Source of the DNA: JBFISM01 sp041608535
GTDB lineage: Bacteria > Actinomycetota > Acidimicrobiia > Spongiisociales > UBA5794
DNA length: 5,529 nt
Assembly (NCBI GenBank): GCA_041608535.1
Contig: JBFISM010000183.1
Coordinates: 1 to 5,529, forward strand
Direction of reading: 5' to 3'
The notes under the pieces were generated by a model. The model made no database searches and was not told where the DNA came from. It saw only the letters and a program-made list of their open reading frames with translations. Position numbers and translations under genes: made by a program. Below are positions 1 to 5,038 of this stretch, piece after piece. How positions within the stretch are numbered: the first letter of the stretch is position 1; each line of letters starts with the position of its first letter.

Positions 1-257
1 CCGGCTACGGCTTCCGGGTCGCGGATCTTGTCGCAGTTGTCCAACAGCGCGAGCCACGTATTGCCCGCGATGTCGCCGAGTGCGTCCTGCGGGACACCAT
101 TCCGCCTCGCTACGGCGAGGAGCATCGGCGTCAGCTGCTCGTAGAGCGAAGCGGCAGACGCACGATCTCCCTGGCAGAGCGCCAGAAACAGCTCTCCAAT
201 GGACGGTTCTCCCACGCCGGGAGAGTGTATCCACGGGAGCGTGCTCGGAACGGGCAT
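1..257 (-). CDS. ECF-type RNA polymerase sigma factor, N-terminal part (3' end beyond window)
   Basis: The minus-strand frame is open from ATG 257 to the left edge (85 codons) and gives sigma-70 region 2. It reads ELFLALCQGDRASAASLYEQ (residues 22-41), then PMLLAVARR (44-52), then TWLALLDNCDKIRDPEAVAG (67 onward). This matches the actinobacterial ECF pattern of a GDRAAF-like start, then QETWLRLL and IRDPEALAGWL. The product would direct RNA polymerase to a specific promoter set; regions 3 and 4 lie outside the window. ATG 257 was chosen because AGAGAG sits 6 nt upstream and leaves a short tail before region 2.1. An in-frame ATG at 350 (GGAGG only 3 nt upstream) would add 31 residues; GTG 215 is also possible but has no Shine-Dalgarno. 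The usual DVVQETW acidic stretch is here D-I-A-G-N-T-W (62-68), an atypical version. No anti-sigma gene is visible. Family assignment is fairly sure; the start is less so. Confidence 0.8.
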   Translation of the reverse strand, partial: MPVPSTLPWIHSPGVGEPSIGELFLALCQGDRASAASLYEQLTPMLLAVARRNGVPQDALGDIAGNTWLALLDNCDKIRDPEAVA

Positions 258-366
258 TCTCGACTCTCTGTGACATCGGAGCGGTGACTCCTCTGGCCTT
301 GCAGAGGTTGGATGCACGAGAGCGCTTCCGGATACGAATCTCGACGACATGACCCTCCACCGCCGG

Positions 367-398
367 GTCGGTTTGCGCCGGCATCGGCCGGAACCGAC
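367..398 (-). other. hairpin between small gene and sigma gene
   Basis: GTCGGTT (367-373) pairs perfectly with AACCGAC (392-398), and an inner CCGG (378-381) pairs with CCGG (388-391). A 4-nt bulge lies on one side and a 6-nt loop at the tip. On the minus strand it lies after the stop of the small gene at 477 and just before the candidate sigma start ATG 350. It could end the small transcript or act in the sigma leader. There is no T-run, so it is not a classical intrinsic terminator. Confidence 0.3.
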
Positions 399-443
399 GA
401 GACGCGACCACATGTCCGTCAGGTCGACGGAATCAGCGCGGTT

Positions 444-473
444 TCGGGAGGGCGGGACGCCTCGGGAGGGCGG
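444..473. repeat. tandem 12-bp direct repeat, 18-bp period
   Basis: TCGGGAGGGCGG occurs at 444-455 and again at 462-473, identical, with an 18-bp period. It lies just downstream of the small minus-strand gene (stop at 477) and upstream of the sigma gene. It could be a regulator site or a simple duplication in G-rich DNA; nothing decides between these. Confidence 0.4.
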
Positions 474-476
474 CGG

Positions 477-680
477 TCAGGCGCAGTGGTAGCGATGGCG
501 TGTCGAGGCGGCGACCATGCCGACCACCGATTCGCTCACTCCAGTGGCGAAACCCGGGCCCACGGCATCGCGCCATTCACACGACGACCGATCGATGCTC
601 CCGCCACGCCGCACCGCCGGCAAGGGGGTGGGCGACGTGTGCATGAGTGCTGCGGTATTGGCACTGAGACGGCGGTACAT
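477..680 (-). CDS. small hypothetical protein, 67 residues
   Basis: I do not recognise this protein. It starts MYRRLSANTAALMHTSPTP and ends in STRHRYHCA before TGA at 477. The case for a real gene is its translation start: AAAGGAG lies 5 nt before ATG 680, the strongest Shine-Dalgarno in the window. About three quarters of the third codon positions are G or C, which fits coding in this genome. It has two cysteines, no membrane segment and no clear signal peptide; the N-terminus is basic and the middle rich in Pro, Ser and Gly. An in-frame ATG at 728 would lengthen it but lacks a ribosome site. It is oriented like the sigma gene downstream (219 nt from its stop to ATG 257). That leaves room for a leader peptide or a small co-transcribed regulator, which is only an inference. 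It could also be the degraded start of a longer gene. Confidence 0.45.
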   Translation of the reverse strand: MYRRLSANTAALMHTSPTPLPAVRRGGSIDRSSCEWRDAVGPGFATGVSESVVGMVAASTRHRYHCA

Positions 681-692
681 GGGTTCTCCTTT

Positions 693-712
693 GTATCGAC
701 GACGGTCGATAC
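693..712. promoter_or_regulatory. perfect 8-bp inverted repeat beside a ribosome binding site
   Basis: GTATCGAC (693-700) and GTCGATAC (705-712) form a perfect dyad around a 4-bp centre. On the minus strand it ends one base before the AAAGGAG ribosome site of the small gene at 680. As DNA it would be a typical operator size; as RNA it would be a hairpin touching the ribosome site and could control translation. The dyad is plain in the sequence; the function is inferred. Confidence 0.5.
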
Positions 713-725
713 GCGCGCACCCTCT

Positions 726-757
726 CATGGATATAGATGAATGTCAATACATAGATT
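726..757. promoter_or_regulatory. AT-rich divergent promoter region with TTGACA
   Basis: This short AT-rich block sits between the divergent small gene (minus) and the TY-Chap-like gene (plus) in otherwise GC-rich DNA. Read on the minus strand it holds an exact TTGACA (747-742), but the hexamer 17 nt further on (GAGGGT) is a poor -10, and TATATC is much closer than usual. On the plus strand TAGATT (752-757) fits the TANNNT form, 59 nt before the ATG at 816. A promoter is likely here; the exact elements are uncertain. Confidence 0.35.
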
Positions 758-815
758 CGCCACCGCCGCGTCTCCCGGTCGGGCCGGGCTGGGGAGCAGC
801 TCTAGGCTGGGAGCC

Positions 816-1274
816 ATGTCGGAGCAAGGGCCAGCCATCGATGCGAGCCAGCTCAAGATCACCGTCGAGCTGTGGCTGTCGGAGCGCTTCAAAGGGGTGG
901 AGGAGCGCGATGACGGTCGGTTGTTCGTGCCGCGTTTTGGTTCGACGGCGCTGTTCGTCTCGGTGAAAGACGCGCTGCAGGGCTCACACGTCATCGTGGT
1001 GCTCGAGTCGCCGGTGCTCGTCGACGTGCCGGTGACGCGAGAGTTGCTCGAGTACGTCGGATACAAGTCGGGTGTGTACCTTTTCGGGCACCTCGCCCTT
1101 GTCGGTCACAACGGTGTCGGTTCCACGGGTCACCTCATCTTTCGGCACACCCTGCTCGGGGAGTCACTGGGCAAAGCCGAACTGATCCTGACGGCCGGGC
1201 TGGTGGCGGCGACTGCCAATCGCCTCGACGACGATCTCCAAGTCAGGTTCGGTGGCAGGCGCTTCTACAACTGA
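816..1274 (+). CDS. TY-Chap/YbjN-like (T3SS chaperone-fold) protein, 152 residues
   Basis: The protein has the alpha/beta layout of the actinobacterial YbjN/CesT-like TY-Chap proteins. An N-terminal helix (residues 10-26) is followed by a strand with DDGRLFVPRFGSTALFVSV (32-50) and VIVVLESPVLVDVPVT (59-74), the part of this family that usually reads surface-like strands and a conserved start of the next helix. A helix (75-83), YLFGHLALVG (88-97), HLIFRHTLLGE (106-116) and a last helix follow, ending FGGRRFY (145-151), the usual FGG tail. Such proteins are thought to bind peptides or act as chaperones; the partner is unknown. No signal peptide or membrane segment is seen. ATG 816 was chosen because the extra 25 residues from ATG 741 look unlike the family and lack a ribosome site. 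GGGAG precedes ATG 816 by only 2 nt, so initiation may be weak or leaderless. A strong hairpin follows 50 nt after the stop. The family call rests on pattern and fold order, not on a search. Confidence 0.65.
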   Translation: MSEQGPAIDASQLKITVELWLSERFKGVEERDDGRLFVPRFGSTALFVSVKDALQGSHVIVVLESPVLVDVPVTRELLEYVGYKSGVYLFGHLALVGHNGVGSTGHLIFRHTLLGESLGKAELILTAGLVAATANRLDDDLQVRFGGRRFYN

Positions 1275-1324
1275 CGCTGGTAGCCAACGAAGCCGTCAGG
1301 AGTCGGGCATCTGCCAGAGGAGGG

Positions 1325-1364
1325 GAGCGGTGTGGGAACCGGGGGACAGGCTCCCACACCGCTC
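1325..1364 (+). terminator. 13-bp perfect hairpin after the TY-Chap-like gene
   Basis: GAGCGGTGTGGGA (1325-1337) pairs perfectly with 1352-1364 around a 14-nt loop, starting 50 nt after the stop at 1274. Position and strength suggest a transcription terminator. There is no T-run after it, which is common for terminators of high-GC actinobacteria. The hairpin is symmetric, so it could also end a minus-strand transcript coming from the folded elements to its right. Confidence 0.6.
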
Positions 1365-1411
1365 TAGTTGGTTGCCGTCGCTGGGGAGGAGAGAGCCGAC
1401 AACCAAGCTAG
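1364..1411 (-). other. second imperfect hairpin, C-rich loop on minus strand
   Basis: CTAG (1364-1367), TTGGTTG (1368-1374) and TCG (1378-1380) pair with CGA (1397-1399), CAACCAA (1400-1406) and CTAG (1408-1411). The bulges are 1375-1377 and 1408. The 16-nt loop read on the minus strand contains CTCCTCCCC, which includes the anti-Shine-Dalgarno core CCTCC. It abuts the 1325-1364 hairpin, sharing one base. The structure is seen in the sequence; RNA expression is inferred. Confidence 0.4.
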
Positions 1412-1433
1412 GCCCCGTCGGAATGTGGCGCGG

Positions 1434-1551
1434 CGCCCTGGCTCAACGGGCGCTCCACGGTCCGAGCCCAGGTCTGGTGGGGGATTGGGAGCGACACCGT
1501 TGAACGATGTCTGACCATGAGGCTCGGATGTTGCGCTGTTGAGCCAGGGCG
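1434..1551 (-). ncRNA. candidate structured RNA, 118-nt self-folding element
   Basis: The two ends are perfect complements over 14 bp (1434-1447 with 1538-1551). Going inward, 1450-1453 pairs with 1533-1536, 1461-1468 with 1521-1528 (8 bp), 1469-1470 with 1518-1519 and 1471-1474 with 1513-1516. A tip hairpin (1493-1499 with 1505-1511) closes a 5-nt loop. That makes about 39 pairs in 118 nt. The only imperfect tip pair (1497/1507) is a U-G wobble if the minus strand is transcribed, but a C-A mismatch on the plus strand, so the minus strand is favoured. A large bulge (1475-1492) is C-rich on the minus strand. A small hairpin (GACGAC, CTC, GTCGTC at 1568-1582) and CATATT (1593-1588), a weak -10, lie upstream on the minus strand. 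I match it to no known RNA family. A minus-strand reading frame of 133 codons crosses it but resembles no protein I know. Confidence 0.4.
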
Positions 1552-1591
1552 AGTGAATCGGGAGGTAGACGACCTCGTCGTCCTTGAAATA

Positions 1592-1789
1592 TGGGCGTCG
1601 ATGGGGTGAACGGGGAACCACCAAACGAAGCGTCGAGCCTGGCCGCCGAATGCGGTCAAGAGGCGCGCCGTGGTTGCCTGCGGCAACTCGGGTCCTGGTC
1701 TGGTCCACCACTTGTTTTCTCCGGTCATGGATCGTTGACCTTGCGGTCCTTACGATTTCCCCCATTAACCCGAGTACAAAAGTAGTGCT
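1592..1789. other. intergenic stretch without a recognised gene
   Basis: Overlapping minus-strand frames run through here (one from ATG 1765, one from ATG 1728). Neither has a good ribosome site or a recognisable protein pattern, and two frames being open at once is expected in GC-rich DNA. From about 1740 the composition becomes clearly richer in A and T, leading into the DnaA-box region. I see no further structure that I can support. Confidence 0.4.
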
Positions 1790-1831
1790 TTATCCACAGT
1801 GCGCAAGGGCTTTTTTTGCACGTTGCTCAAA

Positions 1832-1849
1832 TTGGGTCGAGCGACCTAA
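1832..1849. promoter_or_regulatory. 18-bp dyad, possible operator
   Basis: TTGGGTCG (1832-1839) is the inverted complement of CGACCTAA (1842-1849) apart from one G-T pair, around a 2-bp centre. It lies between TTGCTC (1823-1828) and TAAATA (1847-1852), spaced 18 bp, which would be a poor promoter. It sits within the DnaA-box region, about 280 bp upstream of the HD gene. An operator is a reasonable guess only. Confidence 0.3.
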
Positions 1850-1854
1850 ATACC

Positions 1855-1871
1855 CTCCCAGCGGGAGTTTT
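1855..1871 (+). terminator. short hairpin followed by TTTT
   Basis: CTCCC (1855-1859) pairs with GGGAG (1863-1867) around AGC, followed by TTTT (1868-1871). The form is that of a small intrinsic terminator on the plus strand. No plus-strand transcript clearly needs ending here, and a 5-bp stem is weak. Confidence 0.2.
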
Positions 1872-1943
1872 GTGGAGTCCTGCGGAGCGTTGTGCCTGGT
1901 CGATCGGCCGTCGCCAGCGTGCCTGTGGACAAGCTGTGGATAG

Positions 1944-2128
1944 CTCCAGCGGGCAGAATGGGCCCGCCGCTGCAGCTCCCGATACACTCCGGCCATGGAC
2001 CAGACGCCGCATCATGTCAGCAAGGAGGATCGGCAGCGCCGCGCCTGCGGTACGCCGGGTCCAAACGGTCTCGTACCGGCCACGGTCCGAGATGGCGCCA
2101 GTCCCCGTCGCTCGAGTTGAGTGGTCGC
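1944..2128. other. upstream region of the HD gene, no gene recognised
   Basis: This is GC-rich again. A 41-codon frame (ATG 1995 to TGA 2120) has no ribosome site and no recognisable product. An AAGGAGGA at 2021-2028 has no start codon at useful distance. Open frames extend upstream of ATG 2129 but do not look like the HD family. I could not place a promoter for the HD-VOC pair. Confidence 0.35.
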
Positions 2129-2683
2129 ATGGACACCGTGGGCTTCACCCGGATGGACCAAGGGAGCGCCGAGGACTACGCGTTGCTGGCCGAGTACGAG
2201 GCTCGAGAGCGCGAGCGTTTCGCCGACCGGGTGCTCGGATGGTTGCGGTCAATGGACGAGCACACCGGGTATCAGATAAGCCGTCTCGGACACAGCCTCC
2301 AGGCTGCAACCCGAGCCGAGCGAGCCGGCGAACCAGAAGAGATGGTCGTGGCCACGCTGCTTCACGACATCGGCGACGTGCTGGCTCCGGCGAATCACAG
2401 CGAGGTGGCGGCGGCGATGCTGCGACCGTTCGTGACGGAACGGACATACTGGATCATCAAACACCACGGTATCTTCCAGCAGCTCTATTACGCCCACCAC
2501 TACGGTGAAGATCCCAACGCTCGGGATCGGTATCGGGACCATCCCTTTTTCCAGGACGCCGCCGATTGGTGCGACAGCTACGACCAAGTCTCATTCGACC
2601 CGGACTATGACACGTTCCCGCTCGAGCATTTCGAGCCGATGGTAAGGCGCTTGTTCTCCAAGCGGCCCCAGGACTTCGCATGA
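2129..2683 (+). CDS. HD-domain protein, PhnZ/MIOX-like, 184 residues
   Basis: The core is an HD-fold metal-binding domain: H55 (GHSLQAATRA), H79-D80 (LLHDIGD), H90 (NHSEVAAAMLRPF), H112-H113 (WIIKHHGIF) and D152 (WCDSYDQVSFDPDYD). The 24-residue step from H55 to H79 equals that of the diiron oxygenase PhnZ, as recalled (H34 to H58). The SYDQ segment recalls the C-terminal ligand of PhnZ and myo-inositol oxygenase. The Tyr and Glu that PhnZ places 10 and 7 residues before the first His are His45 and Tyr48 here, so the PhnZ substrate is unlikely. The end, PLEHFEPMVRRLF, is typical of a widespread unnamed HD subfamily. ATG 2129 was chosen because MDTVGFTRMDQGSAEDYALL resembles the usual start of that subfamily; no good ribosome site is seen. 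A cytosolic diiron hydrolase or oxygenase is inferred. The next gene overlaps its stop by ATGA. Confidence 0.75.
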   Translation: MDTVGFTRMDQGSAEDYALLAEYEARERERFADRVLGWLRSMDEHTGYQISRLGHSLQAATRAERAGEPEEMVVATLLHDIGDVLAPANHSEVAAAMLRPFVTERTYWIIKHHGIFQQLYYAHHYGEDPNARDRYRDHPFFQDAADWCDSYDQVSFDPDYDTFPLEHFEPMVRRLFSKRPQDFA

Positions 2684-3045
2684 GCCAACCCACCGGGCGA
2701 GTCACTGCGGTGATGCACGACACCAACGACCTCGATCGAGCCGTGGCTTTTTGGACGGAGCTGCTCGGCATCGACGTGGTTCATAGGGACGACACCTACG
2801 TGTATCTGTCCAAGCTCAGCGATGGTGGACCTCATCTCGCATTCCAGCTGGTCGATGAGCCCCGGTCTGCGAAGAACCGGCTCCATCTCGATGTTCGGGT
2901 GGCCGATCGGTCCGCCTTCGAGACCCGAATCGAAAGCCTCGGTGGTCGCAAGATCGGAGAGCAGAACGTGCCTGGTTACCCGCAGTGGTCGATCATGGCC
3001 GATCCCGAGGGCAACGAATTCTGCATTTACGCCGCAACGGAGTGA
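2680..3045 (+). CDS. VOC family (glyoxalase-like) protein, 121 residues
   Basis: This is a single vicinal-oxygen-chelate module pair of normal length. The first beta-alpha-beta unit has TNDLDRAVAFWTELLGIDVV (residues 15-34) and YVYLSKLSDGGPHLAFQLV (40-58). The second starts RLHLDVRV (67-74), followed by FETRIESLGGRKIGE (80-94), and ends MADPEGNEFCIYA (106-118). H69 and E113 sit at the usual second-half metal positions; H13 and Q56 are candidates in the first half. Family members include glyoxalases, dioxygenases and resistance proteins, so the reaction cannot be read from sequence. ATG 2680 overlaps the HD stop (ATGA), with AGGA 6 nt upstream, so translation is probably coupled and the two proteins likely share a pathway. 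No signal peptide is present. The stop lies 14 bp from the end of the convergent nuclease gene. Confidence 0.85.
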   Translation: MSQPTGRVTAVMHDTNDLDRAVAFWTELLGIDVVHRDDTYVYLSKLSDGGPHLAFQLVDEPRSAKNRLHLDVRVADRSAFETRIESLGGRKIGEQNVPGYPQWSIMADPEGNEFCIYAATE

Positions 3046-3059
3046 CGTGACAATCTTAC

Positions 3060-4940
3060 TCAGCTCAGCGCGTCGAGAGCAGGAAACTCGGTGGTCGTCA
3101 TCCAGTTGCGAACCTGCGCGGTCGCCATGACATCACCTCGGTTGTACTCCACGAGCCACTTTCGATAACGCAGCGCCTCGTCGGATTCGTCTGCGGTGGC
3201 TATACCGTGATAGACCATGGACATCGCTCCGCCGGGATCCTCGACATCCCACGCAAACCCGGCCAGCGGGGCGATCGCCTTGAGACCGGTCCCCTCACCG
3301 GTCGTCAGTTGGGTGAGGAAGACCCTGCGCAGATCCACCCACAGCTCGCTCTGGATCAGGGCCTCCACGGCGTCGCGCAGCTCTGCATCTCCCCGAGTGA
3401 CGCGCCGCAACTGGGCGTTCTCGGCCGGCTCGTGCCACACGAAGCACCGAACCGTCAGGCCTCTTCGACGGCACGTTGCCAGGCTGGCCTGCAACCACGA
3501 CCAGAATTCGTCGAATACCGCACGTTCGGTCGCAGCGGTCATCGCCTGCCACGTGTGGAACGATCGGTACCCAGATGCCACAGCGCCGCTGCGCACACGA
3601 TCGGTCACCAGCGCCCCCCACATGTAGACACCATCGAACGTGTTCTCCATGTCGATGTCGATCTCGATGTCGCATCGCGGCACCTCCACGGCGGTGACCC
3701 CAGGCCGGCGATACACCGGAGCGCTTCCTGAGATCGCGTGGGCGGCAATGATGGCCTCGGGCACCCATCTTCCGGAGAGCCGGGCCGTGACCGGGTCGAG
3801 ACGTGCGACGATGTCTGCGGCCGTTGCGAACCCGAGCGTCTCGAGCGCTGCGATCTGTTTGGGGCTGCGGCTGCGGAGCTCGGCGATCTCCGTCTGCGGC
3901 GGGGCCGATTCTGCCGCGGCCAGCCACTCGGCGACCGGGATGTCCTCGGCTATGAGCAGAGCCGTGGTGAGGTCCAGACTCGTGACCTGCCGACGGTCGC
4001 GGATGCCAATGTCGCGTAGCGCACGCCAGCCCGCATAGCGGACCTTGGGCAGGAGGCTGGTGTCACCCGGTGGGGCCTCGACGATCGGATCGCAGTGCAC
4101 TCGCCACGGACATCCGGAGCACTCCGCAGACCGCATCGGTTCGACGAGCAGTGCCACCGCCCGGTCCTCGAGATGGGCGACCGCGGTGGCGGCGATGTCG
4201 CAGCGAAAGCCGAACTCGAAGTCGTACACCTCGAAGGTGCTGCGCAGCTTGCGCCGTCGCCCATCGGACTTGGCGGGCGTGATCCACAGCGGCTCGGTGA
4301 GGTCGTACCAGACCACCACCCCCTCGCGACCCACGATGCCGCCCAGGGGAGCGGCCGAAGCTGCTTCGGCGGCCCGCAGCATGGCAACGTAGTGCGCAAG
4401 CTGGAGCGCATCGCCCCGGTGATTGCGTCGGCTTCCGCTGTGGCCGACGGCCGCTGCCGGGAACGGTTCGTGCAGCGGTGAGCACCGAACCAGACCCTCG
4501 TCGTCCTCGTTGAGCGTCGAGTGGTGTTTGATGTCGATAGGGACGTAGCCGGCGTCGTGCCACACGAGCAGGTCCGGCTCGCCGACCCGCCGTCCCGTTG
4601 CGTCCGGCGGCAACCGGCCACCGATGATCACCGGGGTCTCAGCCTCCATGGCTTCGAGCGTGATGCGCTCTCGCTCCGATCGATCGGCGGCGGCAGCGAC
4701 GACCACCCAATTCCCATCTGCATCGGTCGTCAGGCTGTCGACGATCGCCGACTCGAACGCGCCTCCTGCGTCGAACTGAAACCTCTGGAACGGTGGCGGC
4801 TCCGCCGGTTCACAGGGTCGCAACACGTCGAGCTGCACTCGAACCGGGCATCGCTTGGCGGCGTATGCGCCGAGCGGTTGGATCTGGGAGATGTCGAGCC
4901 GGCTGGTCACAGACACCAACCTACGCCACGGGTGTGACAC
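3060..4940 (-). CDS. TM0106-family RecB-like nuclease: Cas4-type PD-(D/E)XK plus RNase H-like domain
   Basis: From GTG 4940 this is 626 residues with two nuclease modules. The N-terminal module is Cas4/RecB-like: E63 (GAFESAIV), GEPDLLVW with D123, PIDIKHH with D136 and K138, and QLAHY (Q180, Y184). C31 (KRCPVRVQ) with C274, C277 and C283 (CSGCPWRVHC) is the arrangement that holds a 4Fe-4S cluster in Cas4 and AddB. A middle part (about 305-385) has helix-hairpin-helix-like segments around YAGWRALRDIGI and IAALETLGFATAADI. The C-terminal module is RNase H-like of the DEDD kind: IDIDMENTFDGVYMWG (D430, E432), VDLRRVF (D536) and VEYNRGDVMATAQVRNWM (D603). The role is probably DNA repair or processing; no helicase is fused or adjacent. 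GTG 4940 was chosen because GAGG lies 7 nt upstream. ATG 4982 has no ribosome site; GTG 4916 and 4910 are also possible, since the conserved domain starts only at LDISQIQPLG (residues 15-24). It is divergent from ltrA-like 5039. Confidence 0.85.
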   Translation of the reverse strand: MSHPWRRLVSVTSRLDISQIQPLGAYAAKRCPVRVQLDVLRPCEPAEPPPFQRFQFDAGGAFESAIVDSLTTDADGNWVVVAAAADRSERERITLEAMEAETPVIIGGRLPPDATGRRVGEPDLLVWHDAGYVPIDIKHHSTLNEDDEGLVRCSPLHEPFPAAAVGHSGSRRNHRGDALQLAHYVAMLRAAEAASAAPLGGIVGREGVVVWYDLTEPLWITPAKSDGRRRKLRSTFEVYDFEFGFRCDIAATAVAHLEDRAVALLVEPMRSAECSGCPWRVHCDPIVEAPPGDTSLLPKVRYAGWRALRDIGIRDRRQVTSLDLTTALLIAEDIPVAEWLAAAESAPPQTEIAELRSRSPKQIAALETLGFATAADIVARLDPVTARLSGRWVPEAIIAAHAISGSAPVYRRPGVTAVEVPRCDIEIDIDMENTFDGVYMWGALVTDRVRSGAVASGYRSFHTWQAMTAATERAVFDEFWSWLQASLATCRRRGLTVRCFVWHEPAENAQLRRVTRGDAELRDAVEALIQSELWVDLRRVFLTQLTTGEGTGLKAIAPLAGFAWDVEDPGGAMSMVYHGIATADESDEALRYRKWLVEYNRGDVMATAQVRNWMTTTEFPALDALS

Positions 4941-4969
4941 AAACCCGCCTCGGCGCTTGCCCGACCCAG

Positions 4970-4998
4970 ACGGTCCGTCCATCCAATCGCACGGTCCG
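4970..4998. repeat. 8-bp direct repeat in the divergent promoter region
   Basis: ACGGTCCG occurs at 4970-4977 and 4991-4998, 21 bp apart, about two helical turns, between the nuclease and LtrA genes. A regulator binding to both copies is possible. Two copies of 8 bp could also be chance in this GC-rich sequence. Confidence 0.25.
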
Positions 4999-5023
4999 GC
5001 TGCGACCGAGCGGAGCGGCCCTC

Positions 5024-5029
5024 TACTAT
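5024..5029 (+). promoter_or_regulatory. putative -10 element of a leaderless LtrA transcript
   Basis: TACTAT matches the TANNNT form and ends 9 nt before GTG 5039, so transcription would start at or very near the start codon. The -35 region (around 5000-5006, TGCGAC) is poor, as is common for actinobacterial promoters. CGAGG directly before the GTG leaves no spacer for use as a ribosome site, which agrees with a leaderless start. Confidence 0.45.
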
Positions 5030-5038
5030 GTTTCGAGG

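Larger units (their letters stand above)
1790..1943. other. DnaA-box cluster in AT-richer DNA
   Basis: TTATCCACA lies at 1790-1798 (plus). On the minus strand TTGTCCACA lies at 1932-1924 and CTATCCACA at 1943-1935. The first is the classical DnaA box; the second is the form preferred in high-GC actinobacteria; the third differs from the classical box at one base. The last two have the same orientation and start 11 bp apart, one helical turn. A T-run (1811-1817) and an AT-richer stretch (about 1740-1880) lie in the same gene-free region. This resembles part of a replication origin or a DnaA-binding control site. No dnaA, dnaN, parAB or plasmid rep gene is in the window, so origin function is not shown. 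Confidence 0.5.

Noticed and set aside
1434..1551. MITE or small insertion element, from the perfect 14-bp end repeats
   Set aside because: No target-site duplication is visible, and the inner pairing continues through the whole element, which fits an RNA-like fold better.
1364..1765. Minus-strand 133-codon frame containing LPIHSPWLN, reminiscent of the SWLN segment of IS630-type transposases
   Set aside because: Only a few residues match, the rest shows no transposase pattern, another frame is open across most of the same stretch, and no terminal repeats or target duplications flank it.
1871..1879. Fourth DnaA box (TGTGGAGTC, minus strand)
   Set aside because: Three mismatches to the consensus; too weak to count.
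1995..2120. 41-codon frame upstream of the HD gene
   Set aside because: No ribosome site and no recognisable protein; could be real but unsupported.
1892..2128. N-terminal extension of the HD protein from ATG 1892
   Set aside because: The added 79 residues do not resemble the HD subfamily and cross the DnaA-box pair; the family-like start is at 2129.
1816..2508. Long plus-strand frame of 230 codons
   Set aside because: It overlaps the clear HD gene in another frame, is rich in Arg and Pro as is typical of GC-rich shadow frames, and matches nothing known.
4280..4288. TGATCCACA, one mismatch from a DnaA box
   Set aside because: It is inside the nuclease coding sequence and isolated; such single near-matches are expected by chance.
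3060..4940. CRISPR-associated Cas4
   Set aside because: The Cas4-like module is fused to an RNase H-like domain, the protein is much longer than Cas4, and no repeat array or cas gene is present.
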